DNA of 64,000 nucleotides from Stenotrophomonas bentonitica (GCF_013185915.1 NZ_JAAZUH010000004.1:124001-188000), one strand, 5' to 3'; shown: positions 47,207 to 61,484, numbered from the stretch's first letter. Program-made: numbers and translations. Notes: generated by a model not told the origin, from the letters alone.

Positions 47207-48017
47207 TGCACACGGCCTGGTCGGTCACGGTGGTCACCGCGCGCTCGAGCAGCTGGATGTCGGCCTCGTGCTGGCGCGCCACGTGCGGGTCCTCGAAGAA
47301 AATCGCGCGCTGGCAGCGGCCTTCCAGCACCCGGTCGGCAATCTGCGCGTCGCCGCCCATCGGACCGCTCTGGTAGCGGGTCACCCATTCCTGGTCGCTG
47401 GGCCAGCTGCGGCTCCAGGCCAGCTCGTTGAGGCGCTGGCCGGTGGTGCCGGTGCCGACCCGGCTGTGGAAGCGCGACAACACGTCGAAATGCTCGTCGG
47501 CGAACGCCAGCATGGCCGGCTTCATCGCGTCGTGCGCGATCAGGGCCAGGGTGTGCTGCTCGAACGCGTGGAGGTCGTCAGCGCCCCGATCGGGTGCCAG
47601 CCCGGCGTGGAGGCGTTCCACCTCGATCCAGTCGCGTGCGGTGGCCACGGTCGAGATGAAGGGCTTGCCGTGGATCACGCACTGGCGCTTGAGCGCGGTG
47701 GCTTCGGGGAACACCGAGGAGGGATCGACCGGGTCCATCAGGTAGATCGCCCCGTCCAGGGTGCGTTCCGGGGTGCCCATGCCGACCACCTCCGCTACCA
47801 GCTTCATCAGACCGCCCTCGCGGCCGTTTGGATAGCGGCGCAGTGCCTCCAGGTCCTTGAGGAAGCCGAAGCGCTGGATCGCGTCGAAGGTGCGGCCTAC
47901 CGCGTGCAGTTCGACACCCAGCTCGCGCAGGCCGGCCTCGCACGGGCCGAGCCAGCGGAACAGCGCCGCCTGCCTGTCATGGTGATGCAGCCGGTTGGCG
48001 GCCAGGCCGATGCGCAT
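47148..48017 (-). CDS. mgsA: Methylglyoxal synthase with two MGS-like halves
   Basis: 289 residues, about twice the length of E. coli MgsA. The C-terminal half (about 155-265) has the full active site: AHD with His162 and Asp163, the phosphate loop GTGTTG (188-193), GPMGGD with Asp223, FFEDP with Asp243, then His250 and Asp253. The N-terminal half (1-135) repeats the same fold (GREGGL for GPMGGD, YLMDPVDPS for FFWDP, STVATARDW for the closing strand) but lacks the catalytic acids. It converts dihydroxyacetone phosphate to methylglyoxal. AAGGA lies 5 bases before the ATG. Confidence 0.82.
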   Translation of the reverse strand: MRIGLAANRLHHHDRQAALFRWLGPCEAGLRELGVELHAVGRTFDAIQRFGFLKDLEALRRYPNGREGGLMKLVAEVVGMGTPERTLDGAIYLMDPVDPSSVFPEATALKRQCVIHGKPFISTVATARDWIEVERLHAGLAPDRGADDLHAFEQHTLALIAHDAMKPAMLAFADEHFDVLSRFHSRVGTGTTGQRLNELAWSRSWPSDQEWVTRYQSGPMGGDAQIADRVLEGRCQRAIFFEDPHVARQHEADIQLLERAVTTVTDQAVCITAPRVAARWAQAAALRVR

Positions 48018-48091
48018 GGGAGTCCTTCAGCGGGGTGGATTGCGACATTCTAGGCGCGTTGGGTTACCGGTTGAGATCGGGCGCCGCGTGG

Positions 48092-54070
<5,979 letters not shown>

Positions 54071-54223
54071 CTCTGCCTCAAAGTCGGGTGAGCGGCGACA
54101 CTCGTCCCCGCTCACTCCGTTGAGCGCATCGGGAGGCACCGGATGCTTCGACTAGATCACAGTTGTTGCAACGCCGCAATACACGGTTGCGGCTGCAACC
54201 AAACCCGTTGAAAACCCGCCAAT

Positions 54224-54640
54224 TCAGCCGCAGCGCACGCCGCTGACCACGCCCTTTTCGTCGACTTCGATGTTCAGGCGTTCGCCGACGAACTCCATGG
54301 TGGTCATGTCGGTCGGCTTGAGCACGCGCAGCTCCTTGGCGCCGGAATCCTGCTGCGCCTGTCCACCGATCTCGTCGGTGTAGGCCTGGCCGACCAGGCT
54401 CTGCACCTGTTCGGCGTCGCAGTTGCCAACCGGCGGCGCTTCGGTAGCCTTGCCGGCGGTGGCATCGGCGGGAGCAGCCGCTTCTTCAGCCGCCTTCTGT
54501 GCGTGCGCGCCGGCGGCGTCCTGTTCGTCCATGGGCGGCGCCTTGCAGGCACCCAGCAGCAGCACGGTGGGGAGCAGGACGGCACCCAGCAGCCTGGGAC
54601 CGATGGAGGGAAGCGCGCGGCGGAACGACAAGGACGACAT
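54224..54640 (-). CDS. I78-family peptidase-inhibitor-like lipoprotein (copy 1)
   Basis: 138 residues. Lipobox LLLGAC (Cys32) is followed by an Ala/Glu-rich linker (40-70) and a domain of about 60 residues from CDAEQVQSLVGQAYTDEI to RLNIEVDEKGVVSGVRCG. Two conserved cysteines at the domain ends and the RLN-x-VD pattern match the I78 inhibitor family, whose members block subtilisin-type serine proteases. Being lipid-anchored, it probably guards the envelope. Monocistronic between gltB and the divergent topoisomerase gene. Confidence 0.78.
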   Translation of the reverse strand: MSSLSFRRALPSIGPRLLGAVLLPTVLLLGACKAPPMDEQDAAGAHAQKAAEEAAAPADATAGKATEAPPVGNCDAEQVQSLVGQAYTDEIGGQAQQDSGAKELRVLKPTDMTTMEFVGERLNIEVDEKGVVSGVRCG

Positions 54641-54775
54641 CGAGACTCCTGAAGGGGTAACCAGTAAGGCGGTGAGCATATCGTCAAGAACGGCGTGAGG
54701 TGTTTGTGTTGCGTTATTGACGCGGTGCCGCAGGTGCGCCGACCACACTGCAGGCCCGTCCCTGCCGCTGCCATC

Positions 54776-55855
54776 ATGCCCGCACGCCTTGCCACCCCCG
54801 AAGCCGCCGCTGCCCGCGACGCCGGCCTGCGTTACGTCAGCGACGAGCAGCCCGGCATCGCCCGGCGCAAGGCGGGCAAGGGTTTCAGTTACCGCGATGC
54901 CGATGGCCACGCGGTGCGCGACGCCGCCACGCTGGCCCGGATCCGCGCGCTGGCGATTCCACCGGCCTACACCGAGGTGTGGATCTGCGCCTCGGCCAAC
55001 GGCCACCTGCAGGCGACCGGGCGCGACGCGCGCCGGCGCAAGCAGTACCGCTACCACCCGGACTGGGCGCGGGTCCGCGGCGACGGCAAGTTCGACCGGG
55101 TGATCGCCTTCGGCCAGGCGCTGCCGACCCTGCGCCGGCGCCTGCGTCGCGACCTCAAGCTGCCGGGTTATCCGCAGGACAAGGTGCTGGCCATCGTGGT
55201 CGCGCTGTTGGCCGAAACCCTGGTGCGGGTGGGCAACCCCGAGTACGCGCGCGACAACCGTTCCTACGGGTTGACCACGCTGCGCAACCGCCACCTGGAG
55301 ATGGTCAAGGGCGGTCGCGCGCGCATGCGCTTCCGCGGCAAATCCGGCCAGCAGCAGGAGGTGGAGATCGATGACAAGCAGCTGGCGAAGCTGATCAAGG
55401 GGTGCCAGCAGTTGCCGGGGCAGGCGCTGTTCCAGTACCGCGACGACGACGGCACCGTGCAGCCGGTGGACTCCGGCCAGGTCAACGCTTACCTGCGCGA
55501 TGCGATGGGCGCGGACTTCAGTGCCAAGGACTTCCGCACCTGGGGCGGCACCATGGCCGCACTGCGCCAGTTCGCCGCGACCGCGCTACCCGAAGCGCCC
55601 AGCGAGCGCGCGCTGGCCGCGCTGCAGAAACAGGTGGTGTGCGAAGTGGCGGCCCGCCTGGGCAATACCCCGGCGGTATGCCGCAAGGCCTACATCGACC
55701 CCAGCGTATTCGACGGCTGGCGCGACGGCGCCCTGGTGAAGCTGGCCGGCCTGCGCGGCGAGCGCCAATGGGAACAGGCCACACTCCGCTTCCTGCGCAC
55801 CGCACGCAAGGCAGTGAAAAAAGCCAAACCCGCGAAAAACACCAAACCCGCGTAG
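54776..55855 (+). CDS. DNA topoisomerase IB (poxvirus type)
   Basis: 359 residues. The N-terminal domain has GFSYRDADGHAVRDAATLARIRALAIPPAY; the catalytic domain has VGNPEYARDNRSYGLTTLRNRHLE, KDFRTWGGT and the nucleophile tyrosine in CRKAYIDPSVFDGW. Such enzymes relax supercoils through a 3'-phosphotyrosyl link. The lysine-rich C-terminal tail (ARKAVKKAKPAKNTKPA) resembles histone-like tails and ends GCG-TAG, with the TAG inside a SMAG repeat. Confidence 0.93.
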   Translation: MPARLATPEAAAARDAGLRYVSDEQPGIARRKAGKGFSYRDADGHAVRDAATLARIRALAIPPAYTEVWICASANGHLQATGRDARRRKQYRYHPDWARVRGDGKFDRVIAFGQALPTLRRRLRRDLKLPGYPQDKVLAIVVALLAETLVRVGNPEYARDNRSYGLTTLRNRHLEMVKGGRARMRFRGKSGQQQEVEIDDKQLAKLIKGCQQLPGQALFQYRDDDGTVQPVDSGQVNAYLRDAMGADFSAKDFRTWGGTMAALRQFAATALPEAPSERALAALQKQVVCEVAARLGNTPAVCRKAYIDPSVFDGWRDGALVKLAGLRGERQWEQATLRFLRTARKAVKKAKPAKNTKPA

Positions 55856-55873
55856 AGACACGCCATGCGTGTC
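55852..55873. repeat. SMAG element supplying the topoisomerase stop codon
   Basis: GTAGAGACACGCCATGCGTG+TC; the TAG at 55853-55855 ends the topoisomerase gene. Confidence 0.92.
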
Positions 55874-55875
55874 TG

Positions 55876-55906
55876 GGCAGGCCGCGCGCTGACGCAGCGG
55901 CCTGCC
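55876..55906. terminator. GC-rich hairpin between convergent genes
   Basis: GGCAGGCCGC and GCGGCCTGCC pair across an 11-base loop. It lies between topoisomerase IB and the second I78-type gene. No T run, so the terminator call is tentative. Confidence 0.45.
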
Positions 55907-55916
55907 AACACAACCA

Positions 55917-56261
55917 TTACCCGCAGAAGATCGCCGTAATGTTGTTGGTCCGCCCAGTCTCAATGGTCAGCCGCTCACCGCCACTCTCCGCACCGGCCGG
56001 CGTCGTATTGGCAGCGCCACTGGCGGTCGCGCCGCTTTCCATGCGCTGTCCGCGCACCACCACCACCTGCAGGCTGTCGCTGTCCACGCGGGCGCGCTCC
56101 ACGGTGGCGGCCGAGGCGGCCAACCCGACCGCGCCGCGCACCTTGTCGATATGGCACTGGCCGGAGATGACGCCGTCGATCGGCTGGACCTGCGCCATCG
56201 GCGTGCTGCTGCAGGCGGTCAGGGCGGTGAGTGCGGCAACGGCAAACAAGGGACGCAACAT
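55917..56261 (-). CDS. I78-family-like lipoprotein (copy 2)
   Basis: 114 residues with lipobox LTAC (Cys17). The domain runs from GQCHIDKVRGAVGLAAS to RLTIETGRTNNITAIFCG and matches the pattern of the other two copies: a first cysteine, a small hydrophobic patch, a basic stretch (VVVRGQRM), then RLTI and a terminal Cys-Gly. It is more divergent than copy 1. An insert rich in Ala, Ser and Gly (SGATASGAANTTPAGAESGG) lies just before the last strands. Confidence 0.7.
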   Translation of the reverse strand: MLRPLFAVAALTALTACSSTPMAQVQPIDGVISGQCHIDKVRGAVGLAASAATVERARVDSDSLQVVVVRGQRMESGATASGAANTTPAGAESGGERLTIETGRTNNITAIFCG

Positions 56262-56436
56262 GGGGTGGCTCCAGCGGGATTCTGGCGTTAACGATGCCGC
56301 CGCAGGCGTATGCGGCGGATGAAGCCGGTCACGGCACGCCGACATGTCATTCACCGTATGCGGCCGGCGTGTTGGAGACACTGCCTTGGCCCTGCTACCC
56401 CCTCCCGGCACGGCAACAGAGTTGAAGGAGTTCCCC

Positions 56437-57534
56437 ATGGCCACCGCCAAGAAGACCCGTAAACGCGCTGCCTCCAAGCCCATCGCCAGCGACGCGAAGC
56501 CCGCCCGCGAACGCACCCCGGTGGTGAAGACCGCCACCCGCAAGGCGGCCGCCGCCGATCCGCGCGCGGCGCGCGTGGCGGCCCGCCAGCGCCGCCTGCA
56601 GGACCAGGAAAAGGCCAAGGACGCGCGCGCTGCCAAAAAGGCCACAAAAAAGACGGCGAAGAAAGCCACCCAGGCAGGCACGCGCAAGCAGCCTGAAACC
56701 ATGCCGGGCCAGAGCATCGCCAAGCCCGGCAACGAGCATGCGCTCGATCTCGCCCCACGATTCCTCGCGCCGGACTACGTCGGCAGCGGCAAGCTGCAGG
56801 GCAGGCGCGCCATCATCACCGGCGGCGACTCCGGCATCGGTCGCGCCGTGGCCGTGCTGTTCGCGCGCGAAGGCGCCGACGTGGCGGTGCTGCACCTGGA
56901 TGAGAAAGAGGACGCCGAGGTCACCCGCCAGCACGTGGAAGCCGAAGGCACGCGGTGCCTGGTCATTGCCGGCGACGTGCGCGATCCGAAGTTCTGCAAC
57001 CGGGCGGTCAAGCAGGTGGCCAAGGTGTTCGGCGGCATCGACATCCTGGTCAACAACGCCGCGTTCCAGCTGCACTGCGAACGCCTGGAAGACCTGGAAG
57101 ACGCGCACCTGCAGGAGACGCTGCAGACCAACATCGGTGGCTACATCCAGATGGCGCGCGCGGTGTTGCCGCACCTGGAGGAAGGCGACTGCATCATCAA
57201 TACCGGGTCGGAAACCGGCCTGTTCGGCAGCAAGGCGCTGATCGATTACTCGTCGACCAAGGGCGCCATCCACGCCTTCACCAAGGCGCTGGCCAGCCAG
57301 CTGCTGCCGCGTGGCATCCGGGTCAACGCCGTGGCACCGGGCCCGGTGTGGACCCCGCTAAACCCGGCCGACAAGCAGGCGCCGGACGTGGCCGAGTTCG
57401 GCAAGAACAGCGACATGGGTCGTGCCGCGCAGCCGGAAGAGCTGTCGCCGGCGTACGTGTTCCTGGCCTCGCCGGTGACCGCCAGTTACATCAGCGGCGT
57501 CATCCTGCCGGTAATGGGTGGTCCCCACGGGTAA
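56437..57534 (+). CDS. Short-chain dehydrogenase with histone-like N-terminal tail
   Basis: 365 residues. Residues about 125-365 are an SDR of the general-stress/YghA type: TGGDSGIGRAVAVLFAREGAD, NNAAFQ, catalytic YSSTK and C-terminal SGVILPVMGG. The first about 90 residues are unlike any SDR: rich in Lys, Arg, Ala and Thr (KKATKKTAKKATQAG, ARVAARQRRLQDQEKAKD), resembling histone H1-like tails. AAGGAG lies 6 bases before the ATG, so the tail is genuinely translated. The substrate is unknown. The tail might bind DNA, RNA or other polyanions. Confidence 0.82.
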   Translation: MATAKKTRKRAASKPIASDAKPARERTPVVKTATRKAAAADPRAARVAARQRRLQDQEKAKDARAAKKATKKTAKKATQAGTRKQPETMPGQSIAKPGNEHALDLAPRFLAPDYVGSGKLQGRRAIITGGDSGIGRAVAVLFAREGADVAVLHLDEKEDAEVTRQHVEAEGTRCLVIAGDVRDPKFCNRAVKQVAKVFGGIDILVNNAAFQLHCERLEDLEDAHLQETLQTNIGGYIQMARAVLPHLEEGDCIINTGSETGLFGSKALIDYSSTKGAIHAFTKALASQLLPRGIRVNAVAPGPVWTPLNPADKQAPDVAEFGKNSDMGRAAQPEELSPAYVFLASPVTASYISGVILPVMGGPHG

Positions 57535-57568
57535 TTGACCGTTCGTCGGCTCCCAGCGTCCGACACTT

Positions 57569-57584
57569 GACGACAACTGTAGTC
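57569..57584. promoter_or_regulatory. BlaI-type operator 1
   Basis: GACGACAACTGTAGTC: near-palindrome of the GACTACANNTGTAGTC type recognised by BlaI/MecI/CopY repressors. It overlaps a TTGACG that could be the -35 box, 41 bases before the start codon. Confidence 0.75.
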
Positions 57585-57595
57585 ACTGGCACGGT

Positions 57596-57611
57596 GACGA
57601 CACGTGTAGTC
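57596..57611. promoter_or_regulatory. BlaI-type operator 2
   Basis: GACGACACGTGTAGTC, the second copy, 27 bases from the first (start to start) and 14 bases before the repressor ATG. The pair points to autoregulation by dimer pairs. Confidence 0.75.
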
Positions 57612-57624
57612 ATCGGAGAGTGTC

Positions 57625-58011
57625 ATGCGCGGCAAGACGATCGGGGACCAGGAACTGGCCCTGCTGCAGTACGTAGCAGAACAGAACAGCGCCAGCGTGG
57701 GCGAGGTGGCGGCCGGCTTCGGCGAGGAGCGTGGCCTGGCCCGTTCCACCGTGCTGACCATGATGGAACGCCTGCGCGGCAAGGCTTACCTGCAGCGCCA
57801 GCAGGTCGAGGGCGTGTACCGCTACTCGGCCACCGGCGAACAGGACAGCGTGGTCCAGGGTGCGGTCGCCAGCTTCGTGGAGAAGACCCTGCAGGGTTCG
57901 GTCTCCCCCTTCGTGGCCTTCATGTCGCACAAGGCCGAGGTCAGCGATACCGAGCTGGCCGAACTCGAAGCGCTGGTCGCCCAGCTCCAGTCGCGCAAGC
58001 GGGAGGGCTGA
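57625..58011 (+). CDS. BlaI/MecI/CopY-family repressor
   Basis: 128 residues: a winged helix with GDQELALLQYVAEQNSASVGEV and RSTVLTMMERLRGKAYLQRQ, then a C-terminal dimerisation helix. These repressors are inactivated by cleavage by an M56 protease, and the adjacent downstream gene is such a protease, starting 3 bases after the stop. Two operators precede it. There is no beta-lactamase or penicillin-binding protein gene nearby. Confidence 0.92.
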   Translation: MRGKTIGDQELALLQYVAEQNSASVGEVAAGFGEERGLARSTVLTMMERLRGKAYLQRQQVEGVYRYSATGEQDSVVQGAVASFVEKTLQGSVSPFVAFMSHKAEVSDTELAELEALVAQLQSRKREG

Positions 58012-58014
58012 GCC

Positions 58015-59946
58015 ATGGAGACCCAGATGATGGAACTGCTGACCCGGCTGGCCTGGACCAGCGTGCAGAGCGCAGTGCTGGTGGCGCTGGTGTGGGGCGT
58101 GTGCCGCCTGCTGCCGCGCCTGCCGGCCGCCACCCGTTGCCGGTTGTGGTGGCTGGTCGCCGTGCAGGCCGTACTCGGCCTGGTGTGGAGCAGCCCGCTG
58201 GAACTGGCGGTGCTGCCGGCGCCCGGTATCGAAACGGCAACGCTGGTCGAAGCACCGCTGTTGCCCGTACAGCTTGAGTTGAATGGTGCCGCGGTCGCGA
58301 CCGACCCTGCACCCTTCGTCGCCGCGACGTCGCCCGTGCCCAGTTGGCAGACCGCGCTATTCGCGCTGTGGGCCGCCGGCGTGCTGGTGATGCTGCTGCA
58401 CAGCCTGCGCGCCTACCGCCAGAGCCGCGCACTGGTGCGCAGTGCCGCCCCCTGCACCGACGCGGGCCTGCAGCAGGCGCTGCAGCTGGCCGCCGAAGCA
58501 CACGGCCTGGCGCGCGCGCCGCAGCTGAAGATCTCCGCGCAGATCACGTCGCCGCAGTTGATCGGTCCGTGGAACCCGGTGCTGCTGCTGCCTGCGCGTG
58601 AGCTGCCGGCGATGGCCGCAGACGACCTGGACATGGCGCTGACCCACGAGCTGGTGCACCTGCAACGCCGCGACCTGTGGTGGGGCCTGCTGCCTTCGCT
58701 GGCCCAGCACCTGCTGTTCTTCCATCCGCTGGTGCACCTGGCCGCGCGCGAATACGCACTGGCCCGCGAGGAAGCCTGCGACAGCGCCGTGGTTGCAGGC
58801 CACGGGCACTGCCGTCACGACTACGGCCGCCTGCTGGTGCAGCTGGGCGTGGCCCCGCGCCCGGCGGTTGGCGTGGCCAGCGCCTCGCCGAACTTCCGCA
58901 GCCTCAAGCGTCGCCTGCTCACCCTGCAGCAGACCGGCTCGTTGCCGCGCGTGGTGTCGGTGGGCGTGACCGCGCTGTTCGTGCTGGTGGGCGTAGCGCC
59001 GCTGCGACTGGTCGCCGCGGTTCCGCCGCCGCCGCCGGCACCGCCTGCGTTGGCCGCACCTGCGGTTCCGGCTGCACCGGCACTTCCCGCTGCACCGCCC
59101 GCACCGCCGGCCGTGGCCGCGCCGAAGCCGGCCCCCGCGCCGCGCCCGGCTGCTGCGCCCCATGCGCCTGCGGTGCCTGCTGCACCGCGTGCGCCAGACG
59201 CCCCGGCGCCGCCGCCGCATCCCGACCATGTCAGCATCAACAGCTCCAGCTCCAGTACTACGATGGTCACCCACGGCCGGTTGGACCTGTCGCACCAGCC
59301 GTCACAGGCGTACGTGCTGCGCATGGGCAAGGACAACTTCGTCGACGCCTCGATGGCCGACCTCACGCAGTCGCAGCGCGACGCACCGAGTGGCGAGCCG
59401 GTGCTGTGGGTGCGCCGTGGCACTGACCGCTATGTGATCCGTGACCAGGCCCTGATCCGGTCGCTCAGCCAGTCGCAGAAGGAAATCGCCGACCTGGGCC
59501 GCGCACAGGGCGCCCTGGGCGAGCAGCAGGGGCGGTTGGGCGAACAACAGGGTCGCCTGGGCGAGCGCATGGCCGCCATCTCGCTGCAGGCCAGCCGCGA
59601 GGCGCTGGACGCCAGCCGTGAGGCCATGCAGATGGATGCGGCGGAAATGGCCAACCAAGCCGCGCACCAGGGCAGCACTGACGCCACCCGAGCGCTGGCG
59701 GCACGCCGCGCCTCCGAACGTGCCCGCGAGAAGGCCGAGCAGCTTCGCAACGACACGTCCCGACAGCAGCAGACCGAGCAGGCCGCCCGCCAGCAGGCCG
59801 AACTGGCCCGCCAGCAGCAGGGTCTGGCACGCCAGCAGGAAGCGTTGGCGCAACGCCAGAGCGTGGCCTCGGCCAAGGTCGCACGCGATGTGCGCTCGGC
59901 CATCGACCTGGCCTTGGCCAACGGCACCGCAAAGCGGGTGAATTAG
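58015..59946 (+). CDS. BlaR1-like M56 metallopeptidase without a penicillin-binding sensor
   Basis: 643 residues. Four membrane segments are visible (about 16-34, 44-60, 112-130 and 320-340) with zinc motif HELVH (211-215; His211, Glu212, His215) and a downstream EEACDSAVV glutamate. The beta-lactam-sensing domain of BlaR1 is absent. After the fourth segment comes a Pro/Ala-rich linker (about 343-415), a small domain, then a long coiled coil with repeated GEQQGRL units and many Gln (about 490-630). It probably senses an envelope signal by protein contact and triggers cleavage of the adjacent repressor. Confidence 0.85.
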   Translation: METQMMELLTRLAWTSVQSAVLVALVWGVCRLLPRLPAATRCRLWWLVAVQAVLGLVWSSPLELAVLPAPGIETATLVEAPLLPVQLELNGAAVATDPAPFVAATSPVPSWQTALFALWAAGVLVMLLHSLRAYRQSRALVRSAAPCTDAGLQQALQLAAEAHGLARAPQLKISAQITSPQLIGPWNPVLLLPARELPAMAADDLDMALTHELVHLQRRDLWWGLLPSLAQHLLFFHPLVHLAAREYALAREEACDSAVVAGHGHCRHDYGRLLVQLGVAPRPAVGVASASPNFRSLKRRLLTLQQTGSLPRVVSVGVTALFVLVGVAPLRLVAAVPPPPPAPPALAAPAVPAAPALPAAPPAPPAVAAPKPAPAPRPAAAPHAPAVPAAPRAPDAPAPPPHPDHVSINSSSSSTTMVTHGRLDLSHQPSQAYVLRMGKDNFVDASMADLTQSQRDAPSGEPVLWVRRGTDRYVIRDQALIRSLSQSQKEIADLGRAQGALGEQQGRLGEQQGRLGERMAAISLQASREALDASREAMQMDAAEMANQAAHQGSTDATRALAARRASERAREKAEQLRNDTSRQQQTEQAARQQAELARQQQGLARQQEALAQRQSVASAKVARDVRSAIDLALANGTAKRVN

Positions 59947-59956
59947 CCCGGGTGAG

Positions 59957-59983
59957 GTAGAGCCACGCCCTGCGTGGCTCTAC
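59957..59983. repeat. Palindromic SMAG element, CCACGC subclass
   Basis: GTAGAGCCACGCCCTGCGTG+GCTCTAC, almost a perfect inverted repeat with GTAG/CTAC at both ends. It lies between the convergent M56 and third I78-type genes. Confidence 0.92.
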
Positions 59984-59987
59984 GGGC

Positions 59988-60323
59988 TCAATTGCAACCG
60001 ATGCTGGTGATCTTGTTGTTCTCGTCCACCTGGATGGTGAGGCGGTCTTCGCGGAAATCCATGGTCACCGCCATGCCCGGCTTCACCACGCGGGCATGCT
60101 TGGCACCGGCGGCCTTGACCGTCTTGTCCACCAGCGCCTGCGAGGCCACCTGGCCTTCCAACCCCTTCAACGCCTCGGGATTGCACTTCGTGCCGTTCCC
60201 CATGCCGGTCGGGATCGGATCCACCACCGCCTGCGGCGGCTCTTCGGTGTTCTTCGGCGGCGGGCTGCTGCACGCCGAGAGCGGCAGGGCACAGCTGATC
60301 AACAGCAACATGGGCAGGCGCAT
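59988..60323 (-). CDS. I78-family peptidase-inhibitor-like lipoprotein (copy 3)
   Basis: 111 residues with lipobox LSAC (Cys18). The domain runs from KCNPEALKGLEGQVASQALV to RLTIQVDENNKITSIGCN. Its spacing matches copies 1 and 2: first Cys, helix, AKHARVVKPGMAVTMDF, then the RLTI strand and terminal Cys. AAGGAG lies 6 bases before the ATG. It is convergent with the M56 gene and separate from the other copies. Confidence 0.8.
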   Translation of the reverse strand: MRLPMLLLISCALPLSACSSPPPKNTEEPPQAVVDPIPTGMGNGTKCNPEALKGLEGQVASQALVDKTVKAAGAKHARVVKPGMAVTMDFREDRLTIQVDENNKITSIGCN

Positions 60324-60401
60324 CGCGTACTCCTTGGCAGGGATGTGGGGCCAGCTTGCACCGGCCCGGCTGCACGGCGCGTCAACAAGGTGAATACGAG
60401 G

Positions 60402-61484
60402 TCATGCCTGCGGATCTGTCGCTGACAGTTCCAGCGTTTCCCGGTCGCGCTGCTCCTCGGCCACCAGCCGCAGCATGAGCAGCGACAGGGTCACCACGTC
60501 CTGGTGGTTGTGTTCGGCCACCCGGCGCAGGTTCACCGCGCTGCCGCCGCGCAGGTAGTTCAACCACGCAGCCGGCGCTTCCGAGCCCGGCAGGTCGTCC
60601 TCGCGGATCACCTGCAGCAGCTGCCGTTCGATGGTGGCCAGCCGGCAGTTCTCCCAGGTGCCCCGGTAACGGCGGCGGGTGGGGAACAGCAGGTCCACAT
60701 GGTCCAGCGGGGTGATCGGGCAGCGCTGGCGGGCCAGGCGGTAGCGGGTCTTCAGCAGCGGTGCGTCGTAGCAGCGGCCGTTGTAGCTGGAGAACACGGT
60801 GCTGGGCTGCAGCCAGCCGGCGAATTCCCGCAGCATCGCGGTTTCGGCGGCCATGGTGGTCATCAGCAGCTGGCGGATGCGCAGGCCCTCGCCGCGCGCG
60901 GCATCGCGATGCCAGTCGGCCGCGCCGATCATGAAGGCGCGGGTGCCGGTGCCCCCGGCCAGGCCGGTGGTCTCGGTATCGAAGAACAACAGGTCCTGCG
61001 GCCGCACCTGTTCGCCGTCGCGTTTGGCGAAGGCCAGCGACAGCGGCAGGGTGGGAATGGCGCGGGGCAGGAACGATTCGATCAGGAACAGCCCGGGCGC
61101 GATCTCCTCGCCGGGTACACGGCGGTCCTGTGCGTCCGCGCGCGGTCGCGTGGCGGCCGCACCCCGATCGCGCAGGCCCAGCAGGCGGTGCAGGCCGCCC
61201 ACTTCGGGCTTGCGCAGCGCTACTGCGGGCGGCGCGGCGGGCGCCCGTTCCCCGGTCGGCTTGTGCCGGATTTCCTTGTCGACCCAGTCGAACACCGAGT
61301 CCGGTGCCGCCCGTCGTGCGTGGGCATCGTTGGCCGCTGCGGGCACCACCGGCGCCGACGCTTCAGGCACGGCCGCATGGCCTGCCGCCTGTGCCGCGGG
61401 TGCAACGCTGTCTGCAGCCGGGCGTGGCGTGGCATCGCCCGCCTGCCGGCGCAGCAGCCGCAGCTTGTCCAGGCTCAGGCTCAA
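60402..61484 (-). CDS. DEDDh-type exonuclease, YprB/MrfB-like
   Basis: 360 residues from a TTG start (61484) overlapping the helicase stop (TTTTGA). The exonuclease core shows FDTETTGLAGGTGTRAFMIG, SSYNGRCYDAPLLKTRY and, near the end, AEHNHQDVVTLSLLML with a His-x4-Asp-type residue. The first about 110 residues are Ala/Pro-rich and low in conservation. In Bacillus subtilis the helicase YprA and exonuclease YprB (MrfA, MrfB) act together in mitomycin C repair; here they form an overlapping pair, so the same role is likely. Confidence 0.78.
   Translation of the reverse strand: MSLSLDKLRLLRRQAGDATPRPAADSVAPAAQAAGHAAVPEASAPVVPAAANDAHARRAAPDSVFDWVDKEIRHKPTGERAPAAPPAVALRKPEVGGLHRLLGLRDRGAAATRPRADAQDRRVPGEEIAPGLFLIESFLPRAIPTLPLSLAFAKRDGEQVRPQDLLFFDTETTGLAGGTGTRAFMIGAADWHRDAARGEGLRIRQLLMTTMAAETAMLREFAGWLQPSTVFSSYNGRCYDAPLLKTRYRLARQRCPITPLDHVDLLFPTRRRYRGTWENCRLATIERQLLQVIREDDLPGSEAPAAWLNYLRGGSAVNLRRVAEHNHQDVVTLSLLMLRLVAEEQRDRETLELSATDPQA

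Noticed and set aside
57625..59946. A beta-lactam resistance locus
   Set aside because: The M56 protein lacks the penicillin-binding sensor domain and no beta-lactamase gene lies nearby.
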